Assembly (NCBI GenBank): GCA_963801185.1
Contig: CAWDDW010000002.1
Coordinates: 272,717-336,716, forward strand
DNA: 64,000 bases
Reading direction: 5' to 3'
Origin: Palsa-601 sp963801185
GTDB lineage: Bacteria; Actinomycetota; Acidimicrobiia; Acidimicrobiales; Bog-793
A program made the position numbers and the translations under genes. The notes beneath the pieces are model-generated. The model was not told the DNA's origin and searched no databases. It saw only the letters and a list, made by a program, of their open reading frames with translations. Shown here piece after piece: positions 41,706 through 51,328 of the stretch. Within the stretch, counting starts at the first letter, position 1, and each line of letters opens with the position of its first letter.

Positions 41706-42848
41706 CTATGGGCGCCCGGCGCTCACGAGCCCGACGAAGAACATGGCCGAGTAACCCACGTTCGTTCCGGTATGCGCAGCCTGGATCACTGTCGCACTCC
41801 CGTACGGACCGGAGCCCACGTACATCACAACATGGGTGATGGGCGTGTTCCCGTCGTGAGCGAAGTGATAGAAGAGCAAGTCCCCGGGCTGAAGGGCGGT
41901 CAGAGGAACAGGCTTTGACTCCTCCCATTGAACAGTGGCCGAGTGCTCCAGCGAGACTCCAGCCTTGAACCAGGAGAGCATCGTCAGCCCCGAGCAGTCG
42001 ACGCCCGTAGTCGAGGCGCCGCCCCACACATAGGGGACGCCGATCATCTTGCGGGCAGCGGCGACCGCTACGAGTCCCTCAGCAGCAGTCGCAACCTTGC
42101 CCACCGAGGTGCCGGCCAGGTTCGGCCCCTGGTATGGGCTGCCTATCGGCATCGGCGAGAGCAGGCGCGTCATCTCCTTCTTGCCTACGAGAGCGAGCAG
42201 CTTTGCCTTGATCTGGTTGAGCTCGACGCTGGCGGCGAACTGCAACAGGTTTGCTCTGTTGCGGAGCGACTCGAGCGCAGCCACGTACTGGGTGATCGAG
42301 TGAGAGGTGGCCCTTGCTCGGGAGTCGAGCTCTCTCGCTTTCGAGAGAGAGCGGGCATAAACGCGGATGGCGCCACTCACGTGTCCCGTTGCGACCGACG
42401 CGTAGACGTCGACCATGCTGCTGGTGGACAGGTCGCTCGAGAGCAGGGAGTCGTCGACCACGGAGGACTGACCGGTCACGTACGCCTCGATGGCCGCGTC
42501 CCGCAGCTGGAGTCGGGCCGTCTTCAGAGCTTGGTTCGCCTCCGCCATCTGGTGATCCAGCTGCAGGATCTGCACGTCTGCTGACGCGAGGTGCAGCCGA
42601 GCCTGGTCATACTGCTCAGACAGGAGAGTCGACTGCTGCTCCTCGATCGTGATCGTTCCCGCAACGCCGATCAGTCTCTTCAGCAAGGGCTCGGCAGCAG
42701 CGGGGACTTTCGGCAGCGTCGAGGTCGTGGTGGTGGTCGAGGTGCCGTGCGCGCCCTTCTGAGTTTGTGAGCCGAGAGCGGTCGCTTGACCACTGAGAGT
42801 GGCCAAGAGAAATGCCACTGATGCCACTGCCAGTTTGCGATGGGACAC
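41706..42848 (-). CDS. Secreted NlpC/P60 peptidoglycan endopeptidase with coiled coil
   Basis: 380 residues. Signal peptide (KLAVASVAFLLATLSGQATA), a long coiled coil (about 45-235) and a C-terminal NlpC/P60 domain (about 265-380): catalytic Cys in VDCSGLTMLSW, catalytic His in ITHVVMYVGSG and a polar third residue in VIQAAHTG. The layout matches RipA-type hydrolases that split D-Glu/diaminopimelate stem peptides during cell separation, with the coiled coil as autoinhibitory or partner-binding part. Confidence 0.85.
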   Translation of the reverse strand: MSHRKLAVASVAFLLATLSGQATALGSQTQKGAHGTSTTTTTSTLPKVPAAAEPLLKRLIGVAGTITIEEQQSTLLSEQYDQARLHLASADVQILQLDHQMAEANQALKTARLQLRDAAIEAYVTGQSSVVDDSLLSSDLSTSSMVDVYASVATGHVSGAIRVYARSLSKARELDSRARATSHSITQYVAALESLRNRANLLQFAASVELNQIKAKLLALVGKKEMTRLLSPMPIGSPYQGPNLAGTSVGKVATAAEGLVAVAAARKMIGVPYVWGGASTTGVDCSGLTMLSWFKAGVSLEHSATVQWEESKPVPLTALQPGDLLFYHFAHDGNTPITHVVMYVGSGPYGSATVIQAAHTGTNVGYSAMFFVGLVSAGRP

Positions 42849-43030
42849 CGGGTAACCCCGTTCGACGGTTTCGATTCTCAGGCGCGTCAGCGACGTGAAG
42901 CACAGCTGTCACACGCGCAACAGGAGCAATTCTGCCACCTCAGCGTCCGTTTGCAAAATGCGGCAGGCTGCGACGCTCTGACCTGCGGAGACTCAGCCGC
43001 CGCTGGCTCCGGGCGACGAACGCCCGACGT

Positions 43031-43834
43031 CTACAGCGCTTGGGCCTCCGGAAGCGGCGGCAGGTTCGGGAACTTGGGGTCCATGTCCTTGAGAGCCCGC
43101 AGCAGGATCTCGGCGACGGCCCAGTCGCGATACCACTGGTTGTCGGCCGGGATGACCCACCAAGGTGACTCCTCGGTGGACGTGCGCTCGATCATCTCGG
43201 CAAACGCCTCCTGGTACTCGTCGTACTTCCTGTGATCCGCGATGTCGTCCGGCGTGATCTTCCAGCGGCGGGTCGGGTCGTCGGCTCTCTCACGCATGCG
43301 ACGGGCCTGCTCGGCTTGGGACACGTGGAGGTAGCACTTCACGACCCTGGTTCCGCGATACCTGAGCAATCGCTCGAAGGCGTTGATGTGCTCGAACCGC
43401 ATTCGCCAAACCTGCTCGGGCGCCAGCCGGCGGACCCTGACGGTCGTGACGTCCTCGTAGTGGGAGCGGTTGAAGACGACGATCTCACCCGCTCGGGGTG
43501 TGTGCTCGTGGACGCGCCACAAGAAGTCGTGGGCAAGCTCCTCGTCAGTCGGAGCCTTGAAGGCCACGACACGGGTCCCGCCCGGGTTCATGGCGCGGAT
43601 GACATGGCGAATCGTCCCGTCCTTCCCGGAGCAGTCGACGCCCTGCAAGACGACGAGGAGCGAGCGACGGTGCTCGGCATAGAGCCGTCCCTGCAGATCC
43701 TCGATCCTCGTGAGCTGGGTCGCAACGGCCGCCTCGGACTCGGCCCTGCCCAGGGGCGCGCCGGGCGTCGAACCCGGATCCCGTATCGCGAGATTGGCCG
43801 GATCGCCTGGTCGGACACGCAGCTGCAGCACCAT
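43031..43834 (-). CDS. ppk2: Polyphosphate kinase 2 family protein
   Basis: About 267 residues from ATG 43834; the longer open frame upstream runs into the divergent gene and is unlikely. Walker A GVDCSGKDGT (about 72-81), FNRSHYEDV (Walker B region with the catalytic Asp/Glu lid), and WKITPDDIADHRKYDEYQEA are diagnostic of PPK2, which moves phosphate between polyphosphate and nucleotides. One-domain length points to class I or III. The gene is divergent from the oxidoreductase with a 63-bp gap. Confidence 0.85.
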   Translation of the reverse strand: MVLQLRVRPGDPANLAIRDPGSTPGAPLGRAESEAAVATQLTRIEDLQGRLYAEHRRSLLVVLQGVDCSGKDGTIRHVIRAMNPGGTRVVAFKAPTDEELAHDFLWRVHEHTPRAGEIVVFNRSHYEDVTTVRVRRLAPEQVWRMRFEHINAFERLLRYRGTRVVKCYLHVSQAEQARRMRERADDPTRRWKITPDDIADHRKYDEYQEAFAEMIERTSTEESPWWVIPADNQWYRDWAVAEILLRALKDMDPKFPNLPPLPEAQAL

Positions 43835-43897
43835 GGCGCTAATCACACCACAGCTCGCGGGAGAAGGCCGGTCGAGGCGGCGTGCCAGACTCGAGCG

Positions 43898-44968
43898 ATG
43901 GCGAACGAGAGCAAACTCCGCATCGGATTCGTGGGTGCGGGCGTGATCGCCTGGGCTCACGCGCTCGCGCCGAGGGCCCTCATCCGCGAGGGCCTCGTCG
44001 CAGCCGAGCTCTCCGTCGTACACGACCGGAACAAGGAGCGGGCCGGCCTTCTTGCCGACGTTCTCCATCTCGAGGTGGCGGCCGACCCCGACGCGGTCGC
44101 CGAGCGCTGCGATGCCGTCTATGTCTGCACGTCAACGGCGGGCCATCTCGAAGCAGTCAGTGCGGCCACTAGCCACCACCGTGCTCTCTTCTGCGAGAAA
44201 CCCCTGGCCCGCACCCTCTCCGAGTCCTCTGCCCTGGTGCGTCTCGCGACGGAGGCGAAGGTCCCGGCCCAAGCAGGCCTCGTGTTGCGCACGGCCCCGG
44301 TGTTCCTCGAGCTCGCGCGACTGGTCCAATCGGGCGAGCTCGGTCGCCCGATGGTGGCGATGATGCGAGACGACCAGTTCTTCCCGATACAGGGTCACTA
44401 TGCCTCGACCTGGCGCAAGGACGTCGGCGAGGCCGGGTCAGGGGCACTGCTCGAGCACTCGATCCACGACCTCGACGCGGCACGGATGTGCTTCGGGGCG
44501 ATCGCGTCCATCTCGGCCACGACTGGGAACTTCGCTGGATACGAGGGGATAGAGGACGCGGCCGCCGGAGTGCTGCGTTTCGAGGGCGGTCTCATGGCGA
44601 CTTTGGTGAGCGCCTGGCACTCTGTGCTCTCCCGCCCGTCGACGCGGCGAGTGGAGGTCGTCTTCGAACGCGGATTCGTCGAGTTCGAAGAGGACTTCAC
44701 CGGGCCGATCACGATCCAGACGAGCGACGATCTGCAGACACGCCGGTGTGACCCGCCCGCCTACGTCGACGAAATCAGCCTGCCCGAGGGGAGGATCGGG
44801 ATCGGAGTGAGGCCTTACGTCGAGGAGAACAAGAATTTCGTTGACGCGATTCTCGCTGGCCGCCCACCCTCGCCCGGCCTCGAGGACGCGCTCCGCGCTC
44901 ACGAGGTCGTCGACGCCTGGTACCGCTCGGCGGCGAGTGGCGGCTCCTCCGTCGCCGGTCCGTTCTGA
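43898..44968 (+). CDS. Gfo/Idh/MocA-family oxidoreductase
   Basis: About 356 residues from ATG 43898. The Rossmann start is RIGFVGAGVIAWAHALAP. YVCTSTAGHLEAVSAA and ALFCEKPLARTLSES (EKP motif, catalytic Lys) follow. The C-terminal alpha/beta domain has DVGEAGSGALLEHSIHDLDA with the catalytic-site Asp/His. Expected to oxidise or reduce a sugar or inositol derivative with NAD(P). The substrate is not predictable from context. Confidence 0.85.
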   Translation: MANESKLRIGFVGAGVIAWAHALAPRALIREGLVAAELSVVHDRNKERAGLLADVLHLEVAADPDAVAERCDAVYVCTSTAGHLEAVSAATSHHRALFCEKPLARTLSESSALVRLATEAKVPAQAGLVLRTAPVFLELARLVQSGELGRPMVAMMRDDQFFPIQGHYASTWRKDVGEAGSGALLEHSIHDLDAARMCFGAIASISATTGNFAGYEGIEDAAAGVLRFEGGLMATLVSAWHSVLSRPSTRRVEVVFERGFVEFEEDFTGPITIQTSDDLQTRRCDPPAYVDEISLPEGRIGIGVRPYVEENKNFVDAILAGRPPSPGLEDALRAHEVVDAWYRSAASGGSSVAGPF

Positions 44969-44969
44969 A

Positions 44970-44998
44970 CCGGTTGCCACAACCGGCTGTTACAACAG
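44970..44998. promoter_or_regulatory. Two adjacent palindromes upstream of the ABC exporter
   Basis: CCGGTTG-CCA-CAACCGG (44,970-44,986) is immediately followed by CTGTTACAACAG (44,987-44,998), ending four bases before the ATPase ATG. Perfect dyads in such a place look like operators, for example of a TetR-type repressor. The start has no ribosome site, so the mRNA may be leaderless, with the operators covering the promoter. Confidence 0.6.
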
Positions 44999-45002
44999 TG
45001 CG

Positions 45003-45950
45003 ATGGATCAACCGGCGATCGAGGCTCGGGATCTCGAGAAGACCTTCAAGGGCGGCGTGCGCGCTCTCGACGGGGTCTCGTTCGCGGTCGAGCAAGGCAC
45101 GGTCTTCGGGATGCTCGGGCCGAACGGTGCCGGCAAGACGACGGCGGTCCGCATACTCACGACGATTCTCCACCCCGATCGCGGCTCTGCGGAGGTGCTC
45201 GGCCACGACGTTGTGAAGGAACCGAACCGGGTCCGTGCATTGATCGGGCTCGCCGGGCAGTACGCGGCGGTCGACGAGAACCTGACTGGCCGCGAGAACC
45301 TGCGCATGGTCGGCCAGCTCACCCAGCTGCACCGTGCAGCCGCATCGAGACGTGCAGACGAGCTCCTCGCCCAGTTCGACCTCACGGACGCGGCCAACAG
45401 GCCGGTGAAGACGTACTCCGGTGGGATGCGCCGCAGGCTGGACCTCGGTGCCGCCCTTGTGGACCGGCCGCCGGTGCTGTTCCTCGACGAGCCGACGACG
45501 GGACTCGACCCCTACAGCCGGGTGGCGATGTGGGGAGTCATCGAGGAGCTGGTCAAAGACGGGACAACGGTGCTGCTCACGACCCAGTACCTGGAGGAGG
45601 CCGACCGACTGGCCGATCAGTTGGTGGTCATCGACCACGGAAAGGTGATCGCAGAAGGGACATCGGCCGAGTTGAAGGCACAGCTCGGCACTAGCGTGCT
45701 CGACCTCGACATGGGCTCGGCTGACGTGGCGGAGAAGGCGATCGCGGTGCTCGGCAACCAGCTCGGACGAGCGCCCACACAGCAGGGCAGTGTCGTCGAG
45801 ATCCCGCTCGAGGGCAGACCGCGCAACGTGATCGAGGCGCTCCGCCTTCTCGACGAGGCCAGCCTCGCCCCCACCGGCCTCACGGTCAGGGAGCCGAGCC
45901 TCGACGATGTCTTCCTTGCGCTGACCGGCCACGGGACGACGTTGTCATGA
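45003..45950 (+). CDS. ABC-2 exporter ATPase (DrrA-like)
   Basis: 315 residues. Walker A GPNGAGKTTAVR (about 38-49), Q-loop GLAGQYAAVDENLTGRENL, signature YSGGMRRRLDLGAALV, Walker B VLFLDEPTTGLD and switch His-equivalent LLTTQYLEEAD (Gln in place of His, as is common in the DrrA group). The C-terminal domain of about 90 residues is the DrrA regulatory tail. The ATG overlaps no upstream gene; the stop overlaps the permease start by four bases. It powers export of a drug or lipid. Confidence 0.9.
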   Translation: MDQPAIEARDLEKTFKGGVRALDGVSFAVEQGTVFGMLGPNGAGKTTAVRILTTILHPDRGSAEVLGHDVVKEPNRVRALIGLAGQYAAVDENLTGRENLRMVGQLTQLHRAAASRRADELLAQFDLTDAANRPVKTYSGGMRRRLDLGAALVDRPPVLFLDEPTTGLDPYSRVAMWGVIEELVKDGTTVLLTTQYLEEADRLADQLVVIDHGKVIAEGTSAELKAQLGTSVLDLDMGSADVAEKAIAVLGNQLGRAPTQQGSVVEIPLEGRPRNVIEALRLLDEASLAPTGLTVREPSLDDVFLALTGHGTTLS

Positions 45951-46765
45951 GTGCCGCGACCGCGATCGCGGCGGCCGACCGCCGGGCTCGGATCACGCCG
46001 CTTCGCGCGGCGACTGACACGCTCGTGATCGCCGAGCGCAACCTCATCAGCTACATCCGGATACCAGAGGCGCTCTTCTTCTCGAGCGTCCAGCCGATCA
46101 TGTTCGTGCTGCTCTTCCGGTACGTGTTCGGTGGGGCCATCCGGGTCGAGGACCCCGGGGGATACGTCAACTACCTGATCCCGGGCATCTTCGTCCAGAC
46201 CGTCGCCTTCGGGGCCGTGCAGACCTCCATTGGACTCGCCGAGGACCTGCAGAAGGGGCTCATCGAGCGCTTCCGCTCCCTGCCGATGGCACGCTCGGCG
46301 GTGCTCGCGGGCCGCACGGTGGCCGATCTGTGCCGCAACGTGCTCGTGGCGGTCCTGATCACCGCGGTCGGTTACGCCGTTGGCTTCCGGATAGAGACGA
46401 GCGTGTGGGGCTTCTTGGCGGGCGTTCTCCTGATCCTGCTCTTTGCGTACTCCCTCAGCTGGGGCTTTGCCGTGATCGGATTGTCAGCGGCGAACTCGGA
46501 GACGGCACAGGTGATGTCCTTCCCACTCCTTTTCCCTCTGACGTTCGCGTCGAGCGCCTTCGTGCCCGTCCAGACGATGCCGGGCTGGTTGCAGGGCTTC
46601 GCGAAGTACCAGCCGGTGAGCGAGGTGATAGACGCCGTTCGAGGGTTGATGGTCGGCGGCGTCCCCGATGTTGCGGGCCACGTCGAGATCTCACTTGTCT
46701 GGTCGGCGGGGTTCATGCTGGTGCTTGCGCCGCTTGCTGTTCACCGTTACCGCACCCGTACCTGA
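45947..46765 (+). CDS. ABC-2 exporter permease (DrrB-like)
   Basis: 272 residues with six transmembrane helices (first near residue 45-65, FFSSVQPIMFVLLFRYVFGG), a cytoplasmic coupling region (LQKGLIERFRSLPMARSAVL) typical of ABC-2 permeases, and the motif FPLTFASSAFVPVQTMPGWL. ATGA overlap with the ATPase. Together they make the exporter under the palindromic operators. Confidence 0.9.
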   Translation: MSAATAIAAADRRARITPLRAATDTLVIAERNLISYIRIPEALFFSSVQPIMFVLLFRYVFGGAIRVEDPGGYVNYLIPGIFVQTVAFGAVQTSIGLAEDLQKGLIERFRSLPMARSAVLAGRTVADLCRNVLVAVLITAVGYAVGFRIETSVWGFLAGVLLILLFAYSLSWGFAVIGLSAANSETAQVMSFPLLFPLTFASSAFVPVQTMPGWLQGFAKYQPVSEVIDAVRGLMVGGVPDVAGHVEISLVWSAGFMLVLAPLAVHRYRTRT

Positions 46766-46792
46766 CAGTCCCACCCGCCGAGGGTCACCGCA

Positions 46793-48289
46793 TCAAGGAA
46801 GCTGGTAGTTCGGCGCCTCTTTGGTGATTACGACATCGTGCGGGTGGGACTCGCGGAGGCTGGCGGGGGACACCCTCATGAACTGCCCGTCAGTCTGGAG
46901 GTCGGAGATGCTCCTCGCTCCGCAATAGCCCATTGCCTGACGGAGGCCACCGACGAGCTGGTGCAGCACGATTCCGAGCGGGCCTTTGTACGGAACGCGG
47001 CCCTCGATGCCTTCGGGAACGAGCTTGCCCGACTCGACGCTGCCCTGGAAATAGCGATCCTTCGAGTACGACCTGCCCTGCATGGCACCGAGCGACCCCA
47101 TGCCTCTGTACTCCTTGAAGCGCTCGCCCTGCTGCACGACGATCTCGCCGGGCGACTCCTCCACACCGGCGAGCGCGTTGCCGAGCATGACGGTGTCGGC
47201 ACCGGCCGCGAGCGCTTTGGCGATGTCGCCTGAGAACTGGACGCCACCGTCCGCCACTATTGGCACGCCTCGCGCCCTTGCGGCGGAAGCGCAATCGAAG
47301 ATCGCCGTGATCTGGGGGACGCCTATGCCGGCGACGACGCGTGTGGTGCAGATCGACCCTGGGCCGATCCCGACCTTGACGGCATCGGCTCCTGCGTCGA
47401 TGAGGGCCTCGGTCGCCTCTGCCGTTGCCACGTTGCCGGCGATGATCTCGACCTCGAAGTTCGCTTTCATCTTCGAGACGGTCTCGATAACAGAGCGTGC
47501 GTGGCCGTGGGCGGTATCGACTACCACCACGTCGACTCCGGCTGCCACGATCGCCTCGATGCGGTCGAACGCATCGGGCCCGGTACCGACTGCAGCAGCC
47601 ACCCGCAGCCGGCCCCTGTCGTCCTTCGTCGCGTGCGGGTAGTCGATGCGCTTTTGGATGTCCTTCACCGTGATGAGGCCGTGTAGGGAGCCGTCGGCTT
47701 CGACTATGGGGAGTTTCTCGATGCGATGCTCGGCAAGGATGACCTGAGCCTCTTCGAGGGTCGTTCCCACCGGTGCTGTGATCAGGCGGTCGGAGGTCAT
47801 TACGGTCGAGACTGCGGGAGTGGTCTCCTTCACGAAACGCAGATCACGGTTGGTGACTATCCCGACGAGGCGACCCGATGCATCCGTCACCGGCACGCCT
47901 GAGACGCGGAAGTGGGCCATCAGCTCCATCGCCTCGGCTATCGAGGCGCTCGGCGAGACCGTGATCGGGTTCGTGATCATCCCGGACTCGGATCGCTTCA
48001 CCTTGTCGACCTCGCCAGCTTGGTCGTCAATCGACAGGTTGCGGTGGATCACTCCGATCCCGCCGGCCCGGGCCATGGCAATCGCGAGCCTCGACTCCGT
48101 GACGGTGTCCATCGCTGCCGAGACGAGCGGGATGGCGAGGCGGATCTGGCGCGTGAGGGACGTGTTGGTCAACGCCTCCGCCGGGAGCACTTCCGACGCG
48201 GCCGGGATCAGCAGGACATCGTCGAAGGTCAAGCCCTCGCGACCGAACTTTGCCTCGAACGACGGTAGGTGAGGAGAGGAGGTCGCCAT
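46793..48289 (-). CDS. guaB: Inosine-5'-monophosphate dehydrogenase
   Basis: 498 residues from ATG 48289; the frame open further upstream overlaps the next gene and is not used. FDDVLLIPAASEVLP opens the TIM barrel, two CBS domains lie at about 95-210 (VSGVPVTDASGRLVGIVTNR), the catalytic Cys loop is GIGPGSICTTRVVAG, and the flap is EYRGMGSLGAMQGRSYS. Converts IMP to XMP with NAD, the first step of GMP synthesis. Its CBS pair would bind ATP/GTP regulators. Confidence 0.97.
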   Translation of the reverse strand: MATSSPHLPSFEAKFGREGLTFDDVLLIPAASEVLPAEALTNTSLTRQIRLAIPLVSAAMDTVTESRLAIAMARAGGIGVIHRNLSIDDQAGEVDKVKRSESGMITNPITVSPSASIAEAMELMAHFRVSGVPVTDASGRLVGIVTNRDLRFVKETTPAVSTVMTSDRLITAPVGTTLEEAQVILAEHRIEKLPIVEADGSLHGLITVKDIQKRIDYPHATKDDRGRLRVAAAVGTGPDAFDRIEAIVAAGVDVVVVDTAHGHARSVIETVSKMKANFEVEIIAGNVATAEATEALIDAGADAVKVGIGPGSICTTRVVAGIGVPQITAIFDCASAARARGVPIVADGGVQFSGDIAKALAAGADTVMLGNALAGVEESPGEIVVQQGERFKEYRGMGSLGAMQGRSYSKDRYFQGSVESGKLVPEGIEGRVPYKGPLGIVLHQLVGGLRQAMGYCGARSISDLQTDGQFMRVSPASLRESHPHDVVITKEAPNYQLP

Positions 48290-48359
48290 ATCGCATTTTA
48301 GGCGCACACCGGCAAGACACGTGGCATGGCGCGACGCCCGGCTCGCTGCCGCCCCGCTC

Positions 48360-49088
48360 TCAGCCTCCGAAGATCCTGAGCCACTCCTCGGCAGAGCGCG
48401 GTGCGAGCACTGGGTTCCACCTCTTGACCTCGGCGAGAGGCGCTGCCGGCTCCTCGGAGTAGAGGTGGCCGGGGAAGACGACCGTGCCCTCGGGCAGGCG
48501 GGCGAGGCGGTTCTGCAGGCTGTCGTACATGGCGGCCGGGTCCGAGCCTGGCAGGTCGGTCCTCCCGCACCCGTTGAGAAACAACGTGTCTCCTGCCACG
48601 AGCCTCCCGTCCACGAGGAAGCACTGACTGCCCGGAGTGTGCCCGGGCGTGTGGATGAGCCGGATCTCGACGGCACCGATCTGAACCGTGTCGTCAGAGT
48701 CGTGACCGACGAGGTCGCCCTGCTCGACTCCTGTAGCTCGCATGACCCATTGCACCTCGGCCTCCTGGACATGGACGGGTACGGAAGCCCGTTCCAGCAG
48801 GTCCGTCAGCCCGGCGATCTCGTGCCCGAACAGCCGGCCCCCAGCGTGATCGGCGTGGTAGTGGGTCACGAGCACGCCCTCGAGCCGCATGCCGTCTTGC
48901 TCCAAGACCTCGAGCAGCTCGCCCGGCGCGTAGGCGGGGTCGACGGCGACTGCACCGCCGGTGGATCGGTCGCCGATCAGGTATGCGAAGTTCACCATCT
49001 GCCGGGCGATCGGGTCGGTTCGCGCAAAGTCCCTCCCCGAGAGCAGCTGGCGGAAGTAGAGCCGGTCCTGGCTCGGGGAGGTACTCAT
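48360..49088 (-). CDS. Metallo-beta-lactamase-fold hydrolase (glyoxalase II-like)
   Basis: About 242 residues from ATG 49088. THYHADHAGG (about 77-86) is the HxHxDH metal motif, HTPGHTPGSQ gives the third His, DTLFLNGCGRTDL the bridging Asp, and FPGHLY the last His. All metal ligands are present, so it should be active. Sits 71 bp from guaB on the same strand. Glutathione- or bacillithiol/mycothiol-dependent thioester hydrolysis or persulfide dioxygenase activity are both possible. Confidence 0.85.
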   Translation of the reverse strand: MSTSPSQDRLYFRQLLSGRDFARTDPIARQMVNFAYLIGDRSTGGAVAVDPAYAPGELLEVLEQDGMRLEGVLVTHYHADHAGGRLFGHEIAGLTDLLERASVPVHVQEAEVQWVMRATGVEQGDLVGHDSDDTVQIGAVEIRLIHTPGHTPGSQCFLVDGRLVAGDTLFLNGCGRTDLPGSDPAAMYDSLQNRLARLPEGTVVFPGHLYSEEPAAPLAEVKRWNPVLAPRSAEEWLRIFGG

Positions 49089-49140
49089 GTCATCACCTCT
49101 ATACCGGCTGCCTGGCCGGGTGCAAGAGGGCTGGCCGAGG

Positions 49141-50023
49141 TCACGTGGCGATCCGCACGCCGATTTCCGCCGGCAAGATGCCGGCATCGAGCCATGCTGC
49201 CAGGGCGGCCGTGCCTTCTACAAGACCGGGTCCCGGGCGCGAGAACCATGCGCGTCCGTCGAGTGCGCAAAGGCGGGCGCTGCGTAGCGCCGGCCACCGA
49301 ACGACCAGCGCTCGTGCTGCGGCGGCAGCCTCTTCCAAAGACAACCCGCACGGGGCCACGACCACGGCGTCGATCTGCCCCATGAAATCAGCCAAGTCGA
49401 TCGTGTGTGACGGCTCGCCCGGACGAGCCCCGACAGCCGTCCCCCCGGCCGCCGCGACGAGCTCGGGCACCCAATTCCCGGCGACGAAGGCGGGTTCTGT
49501 CCAGTCGAGAACGAGTACCCGCGCCCGTGCGGGTCGCTCAAACAGCCCGCGAAGCTGTTGGCGACAGCGCTCGGCGAGCTCCCCCGCCCGCCCCGATCAG
49601 GCCGATCGCATCGGCGATGACGCCGAACGTCCGCAGGACGCCCTCGAGGTCATGGGGGTCGATCGAGACCGTCCGGCACCCAGCTGCCGCCCGTGGCCCA
49701 AGTGCCTCGAGCACCGCGGAGGAGGGGACAGCGCAGACAGAGCACTGGTCCTGAGCGAAGATGATGTCCGGCGAGAGGCAGCGGAGCAGATCGCCGTCGA
49801 GTTCGTAGAGCCGGCCACCGGATTCGAGCGTCGAGCGAACGGCCGCGTCGATCTCTACCGCCCTCTGCGACGAGCCAGCGAGGACGGCCCGGCTGATGAC
49901 CGGAAGGCCGCTCGAGCCCTTTAGCGCGAGACAGTCGTCGCTCACGCCGACCAGGCACTCGCGCGCACCGAGCTCGATCACGGTCTCGGTTGCCGATGGG
50001 ACGAGCGAGACCGCGCGGACCAC
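49141..50023 (-). CDS. BtuF-like substrate-binding protein, interrupted by a frameshift
   Basis: From GTG 50023 the first frame has SLVPSATETVIELGAREC and LVGVSDDC, the start of a BtuF/FhuD-type Peripla_BP_2 fold. At a run of five C (49,581-49,585) the sense moves to the other frame, which continues ARVLVLDWTEPAFVAGNWVP and LAAWLDAGILPAEIG to the stop at 49,141. Removing one base joins the two parts (GAGGELAERC). No signal peptide is present, as in cytoplasmic cobalamin-binding relatives. Probably one intact gene of about 293 codons with a sequence error. Confidence 0.7.
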
Positions 50024-50037
50024 TTCTCGTGCCTCGA

Positions 50038-51244
50038 TCAGGGAGCTGAGGTACCGGTGCGGCTCACCACGCTCACCTCGTGGCCGTCAGCTGCCTCGAA
50101 GGAAGCGAGATCGGACAATCGCTTGTCGTTCGAAAAGACCTCCACCAGCGGGACGTTGAGACCGATGCGCCGCTGCAGGCGCTCCATCGCGAGCTCCTGG
50201 TCCCACAGCACCAGCGTCACGGCGATCCCGCCCTCGCCCGCTCGAGCGGTCCGGCCCGAGCGATGAAGATAGGCCTTGTGGTCTTCGGCCGGGTCGTAGT
50301 GGATGACGACGTCGACTCCCTCTATGTCGAGGCCGCGAGCCGCGACGTCAGTCGCCACGAGCGCCGGCAGCTTGCCCGCCGAGAACTGCTCGAAGAGCGC
50401 GTTCTCTCATCTGCTGACGCAAGTCGCCGTGGATGGCGGCGGCATGGACGCCCTCCACGCGCAGGTCCGCCACGAGCCGATCGGCGCCCCGCTTGGTCCG
50501 CACGAAACAGAGCGTCTTGGCGGAGCCGCGCATGATCGCCGCGACGACCTTGGCCTTGTCGAGTTGATGGACCTTCAAGAAACGATGATCCATCTCCTCG
50601 ACCGTCACCTGCCTCGCCTGCACCTCGTGGAGCACAGGGTCACGAAGATGGCGCCGCACGACCTGGTCGACCGCCGAGTCCAGGGTGGCCGAGAACAAGA
50701 GGGTCTGACGGTCGGTCGGCATGTGCCTGAGCAGCCATTCCACTTGAGGAAGGAACCCCATGTCGGCCATCCGGTCGGCCTCGTCGACGACGAGCATCGA
50801 GACGGCGCTCAACTTGACAGCCTTGCGGTCGACGAGGTCGATGAGGCGCCCCGGTGTGGCGACCACCACCTCGACGCCGCGGCCGAGCCGCTTGGCTTGC
50901 CGGTCGAGATCGGTCCCTCCGTACACGGTGGTCACGGCGTGGCCGGCTGCCGCCGCGAGCGGCTCGAGCACCTCTGCTACCTGCACGGCGAGCTCGCGCG
51001 TCGGGACGAGGACGAGGGCGGTGGGCTCGCCCGGCCTGGCGGAGCCCGTCTGCATGAGCAACGGGAGCCCGAATGCGAGCGTCTTGCCCGACCCTGTCTT
51101 CGCCTTGCCGCAGACATCGCGGCCCGCCAGCGCGTCAGGGATCGTGAGTGCCTGGACCGGGAATGGGGCGACGATTCCCTGAGCCGAGAGAGCTTCGACC
51201 AGAGCTGGCTCGACGCCAAGGCTCGCGAACGTCGGTTGAGTCAC
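50038..51244 (-). CDS. DEAD-box RNA helicase (RhlE-like), interrupted by a frameshift
   Basis: The first frame has the Q motif (FASLGVEPALVEALSAQG, FPVQ), Walker A AKTGSGKTLAFGLP, PTRELAVQV, MLVVDEADRMADMGF (DEAD), LLFSATLD, and ends after IHGDLRQQMRERAL. The second frame resumes with ATDVAARGLDIEGVDVVIHYD and YLHRSGRTARAG (motifs V-VI). An extra base near 50,398-50,403 explains the break; dropping it gives FEQFSAGKLPALVATDVAARG. All motifs are intact over the two parts. It is a general RNA helicase for ribosome or mRNA remodelling. Confidence 0.8.
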
Positions 51245-51328
51245 GTGAGTATTGCCATGGTTATCCTGCCTACAGCCTACTGGCGGTGGACCTGACCACT
51301 GTTACAAGCCGACGAGGGAGCACGAGCT

